The position numbers were made by a program, and so were the translations under genes. Of a stretch of DNA of 64,000 bases, positions 1-11,878 are shown one piece after another. The stretch lies in assembly GCA_016647705.1 (NCBI GenBank), contig CM028329.1:54701231-54765230 (forward strand), given 5' to 3'. Positions within the stretch are counted from its first letter, which is position 1. Each line of letters opens with the position of its first letter. Source of the DNA: Eucommia ulmoides (Eukaryota; Streptophyta; Magnoliopsida; Garryales; Eucommiaceae). The notes under the pieces are model-generated. The model was not told the DNA's origin, did no database searches, and was given only the letters and a program-made list of their open reading frames with translations.

Positions 1-207
1 TCCATAATTTGTCTATATTATATTTTCTCTTTCAGATTATTTCTTCAGCTTAATTTCTATAAATTTAATATTTCAGTGTTATTATTGTTAGTGTATAAAA
101 TTGGTACATATCTCAAATATGATCCAGTCAGGTGACAGGTGAGTCTTCTTATTGAGTTAGAGTTGATAAGTTGGAAATTCTTCTAGTGAGCTAAAATTGG
201 GTCGTGG
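1..207. other. AT-rich spacer without a recognisable gene
   Basis: No coding frame of note was seen. The stretch contains short AT-rich phrases (for example tataaatttaatatt) that recur at about 3,720-4,070. The two areas may belong to one degenerate repeat that later insertions separated. Confidence 0.5.
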
Positions 208-864
208 TGTCATACCTCACCCAGACACCCATCACCGTGGGGCCGGTATGACGTTGACATGACCTCATCTTAACGTCAAACCCACTAGTAAACAACAAAA
301 TGCATACAAAATATACAACCATAAATTCTGACCATATACAACATCTCTAACTGGAGATGTACCCGTTCCTGAATTATAGTAACAACAAAAGTATAACAAC
401 AATGAAGCTCTCACAGGTTCGCCTTAGACAGCTCCTCCCAAAATTTTTCCATACTACACCATCACCGGACTCTACCTAGTGCCAGTAGGGGACTGATTCC
501 TAACAGTTGTACCTGCGAGTGTACTACCTTCTTAGTAAAATATTTTTAAAAGAATAGTACATTCTAAATATTACCATAATTAAATATGGATCAAGAATAA
601 GTATATAAGCAGTGAAAATTAAGTGATATAGATAAGTTCCATCCAAATCCATCTAGTATCAAATCATACCAATCACCATAATAAATAATAAATCACCCAA
701 TATAAGTAAAACACCACATCTCAAACACACACCTCAAACACACATCTCAAACACACCACTCCACCATAACACACACTAGCTAGCCATAGTGATCATTTTA
801 CTCTCACGATTGGGAATTTGTAACGGTATCGTACCATCCGTAAGATATGCCTTCCTACGAACAC

Positions 865-1112
865 CTATCACTCCACCGAAGTGGATAATCACTGTGCACT
901 ATAAACGTCTAACATCACTTTACCGAAACAGATAAACATTACTCCGCTGAAGCGGATAACATCACTCCGCCGAAGCGGATAACCTCACTCTACCAAAACA
1001 GATAAATACTATGGCATCGTCAAATCAATAACATCATCAAATCAGTACCATCACTCTACCAAAGCAGATAATCATCACTCTGCCGAAACAGATAAATACT
1101 ATAGCATCATCA
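865..1112. repeat. Minisatellite, ~21-22 bp unit, in LTR copy A
   Basis: Degenerate tandem units of the form tcactctgccgaagcagataa are repeated with variants (ccgaagtggataa, ccaaaacagataa). The equivalent array in the related LTR lies at about 40,075-40,200. It follows a conserved cassette at about 782-836. Confidence 0.7.
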
Positions 1113-1460
1113 AATCAATAACGTCATCATCAAAGGACAAATCAATAACATCATCTGATCAACATCATCAAATCTCAAATATTACCCTCTATTTCCAAAA
1201 CTGATTTTTAATCCAAAATCATATTTCTCATTTTTCAAAAAAGAAAAACGTCTGATTTCACCAAAACCATTTTTTCACCCTTTATTTTTTAGAAAATCAG
1301 GTATTTTTCACTCTCTTTTAAAACCACCAAATCCAACGAAAATCATTCTCAACTATCTTTCGAAAACTATCATAATTTCACGAAAATCTATTTTTACTCA
1401 CTCACCCCAAAACCTGCTTGATCCATATCGTCTATAAAATCATCTAGTCTCAGTAAGGCC

Positions 1461-1463
<3 letters not shown>

Positions 1464-1506
<43 letters not shown>

Positions 1507-1516
1507 TATATATATA
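1464..1516. repeat. (CA)n microsatellite running into an AT-rich tail
   Basis: An uninterrupted run of about 19 CA dinucleotides is followed by tatatatacatatata. It lies inside LTR copy A. Confidence 0.9.
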
Positions 1517-2059
1517 CATATATATGAAAATAATTTGGTAAGAAAACAGTACACTCACCTGGCTACCCGTTCTGAACAGTTTTTACTGACTATCCTCTAC
1601 CGATACTCCAGTGTCTGCGACCCTAATAGTGACAGGGCCTAAGTTAATATTTTATGTAAAATAACCGAATCATGCAATGCAGAACCTAAATTCCGTAATT
1701 TCCCATGTACCCACATTTTTATTACGAAAAAAATTGTTATTCGGTAAATTTCATTTCGTTAATAATTACGGTACGCATTTGTTAATATGGACGGTGACAA
1801 AAATTATTAGAATTAACGATTCCAAATTATAATCATGTTTGCTAATAATTCAATTTAACAACAATGATAATCGATTTAGATTTTTACTTGCTCCGAATCG
1901 TCCGTCGGCCGCGAGATAAATTTTTGGATTTGTATTGAGGTGTTTGTGTAATTTTTACTTTTTTCCTTTTTCTTCTTCTTCTTCCCTTTTTTTTTTTTTT
2001 GTTCGGTTTCTCTGTTTCTGTTCTGGTTTCAATTGCCCATCGCCGACGACATTCGCTCG

Positions 2060-2505
2060 CCGTCGATCAACACATACACACTGTCGTTTCTGCTTCAGCT
2101 GGTCCCCTCACCGTCTCCCACCAACTGTCAACGACCTCACCTCCACACACCGGCGCACAAACGCACATACCCAGATGAACACACACGCACTGTTTACACA
2201 CACACATACGCACGCACGCTGAATGGCAACGCTCACACACCATGGATGGAACAAAACATAACAGCGTACCCATACACGCCGATCACTCCCACTGGCGACA
2301 CACACACACACCGCCACACCGTCGCCGGACAACCCACACACTTAACGACGAACCGAACGCACACGCCGGCGAAACACATACCGATGACATACACTGACAC
2401 ACATGCATGGTGGATCAAACACTGGAATACACACACACACAATTGCTCAGAACGGAACCCACACCTGCCGTCAACGGAATACACACACCCCCTTCACTAT
2501 CGCTG
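2060..2505. repeat. CA-rich, strand-asymmetric tract in LTR copy A
   Basis: About 450 bp consist mostly of CAC/ACA words interrupted by CG-containing triplets. It is not a clean microsatellite. It keeps several reading frames open by composition alone (products full of His and Thr, or Cys and Val on the other strand). A longer tract of the same kind sits at about 41,200-41,930 in the related LTR, so it is an inherited part of the repeat. Confidence 0.7.
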
Positions 2506-3012
2506 ATCAAACTGCCGAACCCACTCCGTGCTCAGGTTCCTCTCTCTCTTCCCCGTTTATAGATTTTTCTGATCTCTACATGCATGAACAATTATATATA
2601 TGCATGTAATTAGTAGTTTGTGAAATGATCTCCCCCTGCCACGTCACCTCGTTCCTCTCTCTTCTGTCGCCGGCGAGCTCACTGCACACACACGCGCGAT
2701 ATGTGCATATATACTTATAGGTTTTATAATAAATCTTTTGTTAAATTGTCTTTTCTCCCCCTCATTCTTTAAATCTTTATTTTAATCCAAATTCATCATT
2801 TATGATTTTCTTAATTTGTAATTTCACCCCTTAAAATTTTTAAGAAAAAAGTTAAATGCCAATTTACCTCCCAAAGTTTGGATTGAAAGTTTCTAAATTT
2901 TCAAATTGACCCCTAAATGAATTTTTAATTTGCATATTTCCGCCTCGTATTTTTCTAAATGCTTAATAATGCAACTAAATCGACGTACGTGCGGAATCGG
3001 AGTCTTACAACC

Positions 3013-3707
3013 TGGGGGGAGTGACCAGCTGAAATCCAGAGTTTTTCTCATCTAGGAGTAGAACCTGCACAAGTCTGAGCTGAGAGTTGTTCCGGTGAAG
3101 CTCCTCTAGCGTCATGAGAATAAGAGCTCAGAGATAAAAGATATAGAAACGCGTCAAATATACAAATAAACTTAGAGCGTTAGCGATTCAGGCGTACCTC
3201 GAGTTTGCATAGCCCCTAGTATATATAGACATTGAAGATGATTAACCTTACCTAATGATGTCTAAATAAGATTAACTAGACAAAATCATGTGTTTTGCCG
3301 ATAATTTGGGACGTTTTAGGAGATAATCACCGGGATTGGGCTTCTAGGCCCATTTGGAAAAACCAGCGGGCCTCTGTCAGGCCTATGAAGGTGAGCTGGT
3401 ACAGGAGAACGGAGATCTGTAGAGTCCTAGTGGTGAAACTAATTGAAATGTTGAGCCCGTCGAGACAAACTGCTAAGTCCCTGAATTGGACTGTCCAGAC
3501 GCACGACATAGAGTTCTAGGCAGTAGCGTCCATGCAGGACACATTACTTTTTCCTAGGTGCAAAGCAAACTCCAGGGAAGGAACTTTGTTTTGCGTATAA
3601 TCCTACATGGCACTTTGGATTCCTGAATGTGTCCTTGTCACGGTGATAGTAGACACGTGGTTGGAGCTTTGATGCTGACTTGGTGATACCCGAAAATACC
3701 CTTATCA
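3013..3707 (-). mobile_element. Possible LTR of another Gypsy element
   Basis: Read on minus the segment starts TGATAAGGG and ends CACTCCCCCCA, giving LTR-like TG...CA ends about 695 bp apart. A TATATATA run at about 3,219-3,226 could be its promoter. It is richer in GC than its flanks. No target-site duplication or primer-binding site was found, and no second copy lies in the window, so the call is weak. Confidence 0.35.
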
Positions 3708-4212
3708 ATTATTAAATTTAATATCCATATATTATTTTTATAATTTTCGTTCCGAGATTTATGTATATTAAATTTTTTATTTATTTATTTTTTAATTTAA
3801 TTTTTGTAAATTTAACGTTTTAGTATCATTACCAAATCCAATGCGCATATATTATTTCTATAATTTTTATAAATTAATATCAATATATTATTTCTATAAT
3901 TTCTATAAATTTAATATACATAATATCTTATATATTTTTTCTAAAGTTTTCGTAAATTTAATGTTCATTATTTTCGTGTATTATATTTTTATATTATTTC
4001 TTAATTTTTATAAATTTAGTATTTTAATATTATTACTAAAATTTACTGTCCATATATTATTTTTTTGATTTATATATGTAGAAAAAATATATTATCTCTC
4101 CTTAATTATACAAAAAATATATATTCTCTATTCTCAATTAGGTATAAGATATATAAAGTTAGAAAAAAAATATACTTGTTATACTTATGTTAATTTTTTA
4201 ATCAATCTGGAC

Positions 4213-4243
<31 letters not shown>

Positions 4244-5216
4244 TCTTTGGAGACAAAGAACAACTGAAATTTATTAAGATAATTTATGTCCATCCCGTTT
4301 CATTATATAGATACTAAGATATAATTTCTGCAATTGGGAATGTATTATTTATTTTTATTTATTTCTTCTAAGTAAGAGTAAATTTCTGTCAAATTATTAA
4401 ATTTTAATCGTAAAGTTAAGTGAAAGAAAATATTAGCAAATGATATGGTTTAAATTTTTATTTTTGCCTTTGTATGCCATATTAAATTTGCATAAAATAC
4501 TTATCCATGATAATTAAAAGAAAAACTCTTAGGCCTGCCCGAGCTCATAAAAAAGCATATAATTATTTAAGTAATTGTAATTTAATTTTTAAAAAATTCA
4601 TTATTTTTTTTAAAAATACGTTATATGGATCCCCGAGGGAGCAACAATTATGTGGAAATTTGTATTGTGGTGTGACCCAATTGTTGGATAACTCAATTAT
4701 ATAACTTTCGAGATTTTATTATTTAGTCCTTTGGGGTAGATATTTAAGATTCAGACCTGGAGACTAGTATCCAAAACCTACAAATTTCCTTATATGAATT
4801 GTAAGATTGAAATTCCAAATTAGAATTTATATAGATCGGATACACTAGTTTCAATGTTATATTTAACTCATAAAAATTCAATTTCTACAAGTTGATAAAA
4901 TATTTAAGATTTTTTAATTGTTTAGTCCAAATTTTACGTTCTCTTTCTTCAATGAACTTTTTAAACAAAAAAAAATATTGTTTAATCGCTCTCTTATTAT
5001 ATAGTCTTTTGACAGTTAAAAATAATAATGAACAAACAATTATACCTCTATATAAATATGAAACTCTAACCTTCTCTTTAAACACTTCCTCTCCATTTTA
5101 TCTAGCCACTGCCTTTCCTCTCCCACTCGTGCTTTCTTTCTTTCTTTGCCACCACAACCTTTCTTCTCTCCCTCTTGTGTTGCCACCAATTGCCTCTCTC
5201 TCAGCCAACCGCCACA

Positions 5217-5255
<39 letters not shown>

Positions 5256-6016
5256 CTTTATTTCTCTCTCCATCATCGATCGCCTTTCTCTCAACCACCA
5301 CGACAACGATGGGGTTCAGATCTGGCGGCCATGAACTGACAACAATGGGTGGCGTTCAAATTAGGATCGGCGACGGGGATATGTGGGCTGGAAACTAGGG
5401 ATTTGGGATTCAGTATCGACAACAACAAGGATGTAAGCCTTCATTGTTCATCGTATATTAATAAACATTCACAGATCTAGATTTGAATCCAAATGAACAC
5501 TTGCATCTCTCTCTCTCTCTCTCAAATATGAAAAATTACAAATTTGGAGTTTTTAAATCTGGAATATTCAATAAGAGTTGAACATACGACAACCTTCATT
5601 CTTTTTGGATCTAGTATGTTCACCTTCATCGCCCTCGTTAGGCAGCTGAATGTTCACGTGATTTGGTGAAATATTGACACCAGTTTGTGTTTGTGGTCAA
5701 TGTTTTTGAGACAGTTTGGTGTGAATATTCACACCAGTTTATTTTTGTTGATCTTAGAGTTTATTTTAACCTTTTGTGAATGTTGATTTAGAATTTTTTT
5801 ATTTTTTTTTCAATGTTTGATTTGTTGTTTTCGTTGATTTGTGAACATTTGGTGATTATTTTTGTTTACTCGGTTTGTTTTTTTATGACTGTTCATACTG
5901 GGGTATTTTTTTTGTGAATGTTCATGTTGGCTTTGTTTTTGTTGATATTAGGAAGGTTCAATGTCTTTATTTATTGTTTTTGGGTTGTTTTGGTGAGTGT
6001 CAATGTGGTTTAGTTA
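3708..6016. other. AT-rich spacer with pyrimidine-rich tract
   Basis: No supported gene. 3,720-4,075 is a run of degenerate AT-rich phrases. An A-homopolymer lies near 4,221-4,243. 5,090-5,400 is C+T-rich and includes a (TC)n microsatellite at about 5,221-5,252. The open frame across it (4,892-5,398) is driven by composition and matches nothing I recognise. The pyrimidine-rich leader followed by a more GC-rich patch resembles leaders inside the two CACTA-type elements at about 21.0 and 51.0 kb. Confidence 0.5.
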
Positions 6017-7286
6017 AATAAGCAAAACGGTGGGAAAGCGGTGAAGAAAATAATGAAATGAAACAAGGTTTCAAGATAGCAGATCCACCACTGCGGTGCT
6101 GAGAATTGTTGAGAAAACTGAAAACACTGAAGACCCACCACTGCAGCGGTCAGGCCACTGCTACGATGGTGAAAGCCCAGAGAGTTTATGCACTGTTTCA
6201 CCGCCGCATGTGCAACGGTGAACCAGCTGACATACTTACCGCCGCAGCGGTGATCCCATTGCCACCGCGGTCACTCTACAAGAGTAAAAAGATATTTTCT
6301 AGATATTTTGAAGCCTTGTATTTAATCCCTTGGTCCCTCAATTTGTCAAGTGCGTTCCTAACACTATACACTTGATCAAAAGCCATTCTTGAGAGCTGAA
6401 AGAAGGACTTCATCATTTGGAGAAGACGAAGCAATTCCGGACCGATCTTTGGCGACAGATGACTATTCCACTCTAAGATTTGATCGTTCTTCCTTTATTT
6501 TTGTCTTTGTAATTAACTTTCCACATCTAATGATGATGAATCTCTTTTGTTTTAATATTTATATGGCTAAGATCATGGTAGGCTAGATAAATATTATTTA
6601 GGCGTTGTTGTAATTCATGTAAATACTTGGTGGATTGAATATATGTTACTTTAACGGTTGTTTGTCTAAATCCGATTGTATTTACCGTTTTACTACAATT
6701 TTAATATACTTGTTAAGGTATTAGGGTTCGCTTTGAAAATACGAGGTGTGACATTCGAGAGAGGTAACCCCGAATTCGGACTAGGATTAAACACATCATG
6801 ACGATTTAACGATCTGGGATGGTGTTAAATAGTATGCAATCCATGAGGTTGGGTCAAGAAGCATGTGACTAAGCGTCGTATAGACATTGAGGGGGACTTC
6901 GGCGTTGACGCGAAGTCACATATTCGTCCACTTTACACTCGGGAGAGGTAGTGAGCGAGTTTAAGATACCGAGATTGTCGAATAGGATAAACACCGTTAT
7001 TGCTAACTAAACGAAGTCAAACATATATTAAGTAAATGAAATCAATCCCTAGGTAATCACTTAATTAGAATTAACCCAATAGTTGTAGTTTAACTTAGTT
7101 TGTAATTAAAACTTCAAACAATTCTTGAACCGTCGAGATAATATAAGACTATGCAAATTACGGTATTCAATTAATCAAACACGTTTCTCTGTGGAACGAT
7201 ATTCAATCGAAAGATCCACTATATTAAAACTTGACCTTGTGCACTTGCGAGTAAGGTAAAAACGTGAGAAGAAAAAGTTGCGTTCA
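6017..7286 (+). mobile_element. Athila-type LTR, 5'-truncated, copy 1
   Basis: Most of this block matches, in reverse complement, the LTR at 37,453-38,684. Shared landmarks include aagcaaaacggtgggaaagc, the 'cttgtatttaatcc' TATA-like area, 'ctctaagatttgat', 'ggttgtttgtctaaatccg', a paired 'cgggagaggta' stretch, and the end tgcgttca. The homology begins at about 6,017, inside the other copy, so the 5' end is missing. It carries several GC-rich palindromes of the caccgc/gcggtg type (about 6,100-6,280). No coding capacity. Confidence 0.7.
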
Positions 7287-7305
7287 ACAATCGACCAAAA
7301 TTTTC

Positions 7306-7318
7306 TTGGCACCATTCT
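7306..7318 (+). other. Decayed primer-binding site downstream of the Athila-type LTR
   Basis: ttggcaccattct lies 20 bp after the LTR end. Athila-type elements typically carry a TTGGCGCC-type site there, so this reads as a C-to-T-decayed version. It supports the plus orientation of the LTR. Confidence 0.45.
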
Positions 7319-8665
7319 ATCTTAAATACAAGAGGAATTCCATTAAATAATTTTTTTTCCTAAGAATTTTTGCAGATGCTAATTCTAATATTTAGAATAT
7401 ATTGAGGCAGACAAATTATTTTTGTACTGTAACACAAAAATATTAATACTTTATTGCATACTTAACATTAGTCAAAATAATATATATTTCGCTTAACGTC
7501 ATTATATTTAGTCAGTTGTCTTACTACCCAGAATCATAATTTTTTTTTAATCAGTAGCCTGCTTCTAAGAACTACTCAATTATAATGGTCAGAAATCTTA
7601 TAACCTACTTAATTGGAACCAAGCAATAATAATGTTTTCACCTACTAGGAAATATTTTCGAAATATGAAAATGGTCAGTGGCCTAATTTTTTCTCTCTCC
7701 AATAAATACAACCATCAATATTGTTATTTCATTTTCATGTTGGACTCAAAATAATTTTGAATGTTCGTAAACACATAAAACAAGTATATTTAATTACTTG
7801 ATAACTTTTTTCCTCACAAATAAATAAAAAATACTAATTTTAGACCGGCATATTATGACTTATGAGAATCTAGAAAAAATTATATTAAAATATTTGTTTT
7901 TAATTTGATATTGCACGTGTAGAATTGATTGTTTAATTTTATATTTAATATATTTTACGACAGCAGAGCAAAAATAAATTTAATGTTGAGAAATAAAAAT
8001 AAAATTGTAACCTATAAAACTAATAATGTCAACCTCTAATTAAGGCTATTAATGTTTATCACTTATATTTATTTTAAAAAAAATAATAAATAATAAATAA
8101 AAATTGAATTGTAACAATTAATTCCATATATATAAACACAAAGTTTATAAATGTTATCAATTTTTACAATTTAGTTTATTTTTAGGCATAGTAAAATAGT
8201 AAAATATTATTTATGAAACTAAAAAAATTATTTTTATAATACGTAATATCACATTAAATAATAAAAATATTTGATTTTAATCATTTCAATGAACAATACA
8301 ATAAATTAATTTACGTTGCGCAAATCAAAATAAATAACAATTATATAAAGATATTTTTTATTTTTGAATAGTTATCCACACATAATATCCGTTCTAGAAG
8401 TATCAATATTTCAAGAGAAAAAAAAATTAATATTAATATCATCAACAACAAATACATTTAGAATACTAATCAATAAAAAAAAATGTTGGTTGCACTTTGC
8501 CCTATATGATTTGATCGAATTGTATTTTACACTCTTGTAGTTTATTCGTTAGCACTTACACCCCTTATGCATCAAACTTAAGTGCAACACATAAAAATCT
8601 AAAATTAAGGGAAATTGCAACACTTCACTTCAAAATTAGGGATAATTTTAACATTTTCCTCTTAA

Positions 8666-8701
<36 letters not shown>

Positions 8702-9056
8702 AAGTGTCAAAAAGTATTTTTCTTTTTCATTTTCATTTTCATCATCTTGTTCGCTTTTCTACTCCGTCTAATTCCTCCTGCACCAGCATCCTCCACCACA
8801 TATATGGAAGCAAAAAAAACAAACATGAAAAGACATAAAAACTCACTCTGAAAACTTTTCGCTAATTTGTCCGAGGTAAATGTTCGTCTCTTAATGTTTT
8901 ATCTTCATTTTCTTATCGATCCAAAGATGAGCACCCAAGTAATTCATTCCATTCCCCACTAACATCATTCAAACTTTTCATAATAGTACACATGGGTACA
9001 GAACGAATATATATAACTACACACATACATATTATGCACAGTTAGCTGCAAATCGA
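7319..9056. other. AT-rich spacer, no gene recognised
   Basis: No gag or pol follows the LTR remnant. The interval is AT-rich with a poly(A) run at about 8,669-8,699. Its last part is the 3' flank of the minus-strand gene that ends at 9,057. Confidence 0.5.
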
Positions 9057-10528
9057 TTATATCTTGTTGAGTTTTGCAAGAAGAAAAACAGTGGCAGAAG
9101 TGACACAAGGAATGAAAACTTCATTAGGAATTACTTTAGGCAATATCCTTTGCTTGATGAATAGAGCACTGGCCGGAACCCCGTAGATATAGAAGAGTAT
9201 ATCTTTTGCTGCAATGCCTGTAAACCCAGTGTCCAGAATCACAGCCTGCAGAATCTTCTGAAATTCTTCCTTCGTCAAATCTTTTCCTTTTCCTTTGTGG
9301 TGTTTCTGTCCAATTCATTCACACAAACGCACACAGAAAAAAAAAAAAAAAAAATCTGATGCGGACTCCAACTCGAACGGATCAGTAAGATGAGATATCG
9401 AGAACTTAGATACCTGGAATGCTTCCTCAAGCGTCGTCTTCTTTGGCACCCTAAACTGCGTGCTACCCAGCGTTCGATTGATTTCTCTGTCACCATAAGT
9501 AATTAATATTAATTTTTTTTATTGTATTTTGTTCAAGTGGAACTAGGGATGTCAATAGTCCGGTTTTGGTTCGGTTTCACTTGAAACCAAATTCAAAACC
9601 GTTAGACATATGCTAAAACCAAAACCAAAGTCGCTGATTTTTTTTCAAACGGTTTTAAAATCAAACCATTTAATTTTATACAAAAACCAAAATAACGAAA
9701 TCACGAAACCATTTAAGATTTTTTTCATTTTATAAAAAACCAAAACACAAATGGTGGCTCAACGCCAAAGTATAGTGAGAGAGAGCTCAAAGATTCAGAG
9801 ATGAGAGAACAGGAGAAATTGGGAATTGGGATTTGGAAACAACACAAATGAATAAAACCATAACCCTATATATATATTAAGGGTTAAACAATAAATAAAT
9901 AAAAAATATTTAAATAAACTAGGGATTAAACTGTAAAAAAAAAAATAATAAAAAATAAAAAAAAAAATTGTATATGTCATAAAACTATATTTAAAATATC
10001 GGTTACACGGTTCGGTCTGTAATTACTATCCCAAACCAAAACCGCTTTGATTTTTAATTTCAAAACCAAAATCGTAACTAAAACTATTTAATTGGTTTAA
10101 AAATTAAAAAATTAAAAAAAAAAAAAAAAGAAAAAAAAAAGTGAGTAGAAGTACTCGACGGTCTTGCAAACTGCATGATAAAAGTCATCCTTATTTGCTT
10201 CACCAATATATGTATCGTAGCAGCTTTCGATTATTGGACCAATTTCTCTCTCTTTCCTTTCCTCGCTTCCTCCTACAACCAAAAAAAAAAAACTACATTA
10301 AAGTACATTAATTAATCTGAAAGAGCGTGGAAACATAGACAAAGAACAGATCACTTGAAGCTACTTTCATTAGGGCTTGACCCATCTTTCTTCACAATTT
10401 GCAATGTTTAAAACCAAAAAAAAAAAAAAAAAAAGCTACGTTAAAGTACATTAATTAATCTGAAAGAGCATGGAAACATAGACAAAGAACAGACCACTTG
10501 AACCTAGTTTCATTAGGGCTTGACCCAT
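9057..10528 (-). CDS. Small conserved plant protein, four exons, intact (154 aa)
   Basis: The minus-strand exons are 10,504-10,528, 10,155-10,272, 9,414-9,486 and 9,057-9,305. All three introns are GT-AG and the phases join (1, 2, 0) into 465 nt with a TAA stop. The product starts MGQALMKLGG, so a Gly at position 2 could be myristoylated. It continues with a helical, charged N-terminal half (PIIESCYDTYIGE, then VCKTVEEINRTLG). A Lys/Gly-rich linker leads to TKEEFQKILQ and a hydrophobic C-terminal segment ending VFLLAKLNKI. I recognise the pattern as a conserved plant protein of unknown role, possibly distantly EF-hand-like, but cannot name it. Intron 2 is enlarged by a hAT-like insertion. The start was chosen because only this ATG's donor (CTAG|GT) gives the phase exon 2 needs. 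Confidence 0.75.
9544..10095. mobile_element. hAT-like MITE remnant in intron 2 of the small gene
   Basis: The segment starts TAGGGATGTCAATAG and is full of 'ccaaaacc', 'ggtttt' and 'cggttcggt' words. It shares this start and composition with the complete element at 61,499-62,127. The expected right end (CATCCCTA) is missing, so the 3' side has eroded or been deleted. The intron's GT-AG sites are unaffected. Confidence 0.55.
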
Positions 10529-10554
10529 CTTTCTTCACAATTTGCAATGTTTAA
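10278..10554 (-). repeat. Tandem duplication carrying exon 1 of the small gene
   Basis: Two copies of a unit of about 120 bp, at about 10,292-10,411 and 10,435-10,554, are each preceded by 'aaccaaaa' plus a poly(A) run. Both carry the ATGGGTCAAGCCCTAATGAAA start on minus. The distal copy continues CTAGGT, which gives a usable phase-1 donor. The proximal copy reads GTAGCT and would give a donor only in the wrong phase. Confidence 0.8.
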
Positions 10555-10984
10555 CGGATATATGTATGCATTTCTATTACATAAAAGATCCTTTTGCTGG
10601 CTTGCTAGGAGGGAAGAGTATATTTGTTACATTTCTTGCGAATGAAGAATACCCTTTTAAAGCTTCTACCTTGGATAAGAGCACAATTAGGATGGCGTGT
10701 TCTTTAGATTGAGGTCTGTTTGGCATTGCTTCTTATTTGGAAATGCTTCCTGGTTCCCGTGGAATTCTTCCTTTTTTTTTGTTTTTTTTTCATTTTTTAT
10801 TGTGACAGGGGATATTTTGGGAAGTCACATAATATACCACATGTAAAAAGAAGTTCACGTGGACTACATTGGTCAAGTCTAAAGATTTACGTGCAACACA
10901 CATGAGCTCGAGCTCAACACTAGAGTCCTAGGACTCTGCCGAGAACATCCCCTGGACCGGATATGTGCAGGAGAATCACCCCCG
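10555..10984. promoter_or_regulatory. Upstream region of the small minus-strand gene
   Basis: This is the 5' flank of the gene and presumably holds its promoter and 5' UTR. I could not assign a clear TATA box or start site. The right part (about 10,720-10,905) is T-rich with no convincing coding sequence. Confidence 0.35.
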
Positions 10985-11235
10985 GGAAATCCTTGGATGC
11001 TTCCTCGGCTTCGGCTTCCTCCTCATTAACAAGATCCCCACCAGCCTCATCGAAGTGTGACCACAAGAAGAAAAGGCCTCCAAATTCTCAAGAAGATCCA
11101 TGGGATTGATATCGTGGACAATAAGTTCGAGGAGATATTGCATGCCACCGAGGTGACGAACAAGATTAAGCACCCGTTTAGGAAATTGATGAAGAGATCG
11201 TGTCACCCTCAACTGATTTGCAGTGCGATTCTTCG
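10985..11235 (+). pseudogene. Hexose transporter (STP-type) gene fragment
   Basis: The translation shows IPTSLIEV followed, after a one-base frameshift and a stop near 11,057, by GLQILKKIHGIDIVD, then KIKHPFRKLMKRS and HPQLICSAIL. In plant sugar/H+ symporters of the major facilitator superfamily, the central cytoplasmic loop reads like PxSLIERG...LxKIRGxxxVDxEF...HPFxxLxxRxxRPQL. The fragment would therefore cover only the loop between the sixth and seventh membrane helices. No neighbouring exons were found. The frameshift, stop and isolation mark it as a dead fragment, perhaps carried in by a transposon. The family call is from remembered motifs and is moderately secure. Confidence 0.6.
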
Positions 11236-11240
11236 GGTCA

Positions 11241-11690
11241 GTTTTAATTTTAAATTTCAATTCGGTAGGAACAAGTAAATATTATATTTTTAATACATTT
11301 TATAAGAGATTTTCTTTTTAAAGATTTCTGGTAAACCAAACAGAACACGACATTTGCTTTAGGTGAGAAATTTGATAAAATTATAGAATTTGTAAATGAT
11401 AGGATTAATTACAAAACTTTGAATTTTGAAATTTTATTATTTAAAAAAATTCTTGTTTGGATAATTTTGTTAGATGAAGAATTTGATTGTGTAATTTCAT
11501 AATTCACTTATTTGTATAGACAAGTATTCGTACATAGAATTTGCCTTCTATTAAATTTTAATAATAAAAAATATAAATATATATATATCTTTATTTAGTA
11601 ATTAAATAATATAATTTTAATGATATATTTTTATGCCTATTTTAGTAATATAATTTTAATAATATCACTTTAATTATACAGAATTATTTT
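11241..11690. other. AT-rich spacer, no gene
   Basis: Nothing recognisable. The last five bases (atttt) nearly match those after the Copia element at 16,545 (attta), consistent with its target-site duplication. Confidence 0.5.
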
Positions 11691-11865
11691 TGTTAATGTT
11701 AATGTAATATATAGGCTTGGCCCCATTAGGTCAAAACCCTAACCCTAGGGTTCTCTTAGTCCCCTATAAATATTCATATTATTTATCTTTGTATCGTACA
11801 CTGTTTTCTTGAACATCAATACAATTGTTTAATATTCACCATTCTACTTCTCAGTTATTCTAACA
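11691..11865 (+). repeat. 5' LTR of Copia copy 1
   Basis: It starts TGTTAATGTTAATG and ends TTCTAACA. It contains TATAAATA at about 11,765-11,772, the likely promoter. It matches the 3' LTR at 16,376-16,544 with scattered substitutions, which suggests an old insertion. Confidence 0.9.
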
Positions 11866-11878
11866 TGGTATCAAGAGC
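11866..11878 (+). other. Primer-binding site of Copia copy 1 (initiator Met-tRNA type)
   Basis: tggtatcaagagc abuts the 5' LTR and matches the usual TGGTATCAGAGC site of plant Copia elements, with one extra A. Confidence 0.85.

Larger units (their letters stand above)
208..3009 (-). mobile_element. Long LTR-like repeat, copy A (solo LTR or remnant)
   Basis: This block matches the better-bounded solo LTR at 39,438-42,676 along its whole length and in the same orientation. Shared landmarks, in plus-strand order, are a CCGTGGGGYCG block, a cassette reading agccatagtgatc, a 21-22-bp minisatellite, a 'cagtacactcacct' block, a CA-rich tract, and an end reading gtcttacaa. Read on minus it starts TGTAAGACTCC, a typical Gypsy LTR start. 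The only flank match is a 4-of-5 one (cgtgg/cctgg), so the left border is uncertain. No primer-binding site or pol was found next to it. It contains no genuine gene; its long frames come from the CA-rich tract. Confidence 0.65.

Noticed and set aside
2033..2506. Open frame encoding a Thr/His-rich protein
   Set aside because: It arises from the CA-rich tract of the LTR. Frames on the opposite strand are equally open (Cys/Val-rich), and the related LTR has different products at the same place.
208..3009. A firm solo-LTR call with target duplication for copy A
   Set aside because: The best flank pair (cgtgg/cctgg) has one mismatch and depends on shifting the end by one base; the border is left uncertain.
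4892..5398. 168-codon open frame on plus
   Set aside because: Runs through AT-rich DNA and a (TC)n microsatellite (SLSLSLS run); no recognisable domain.
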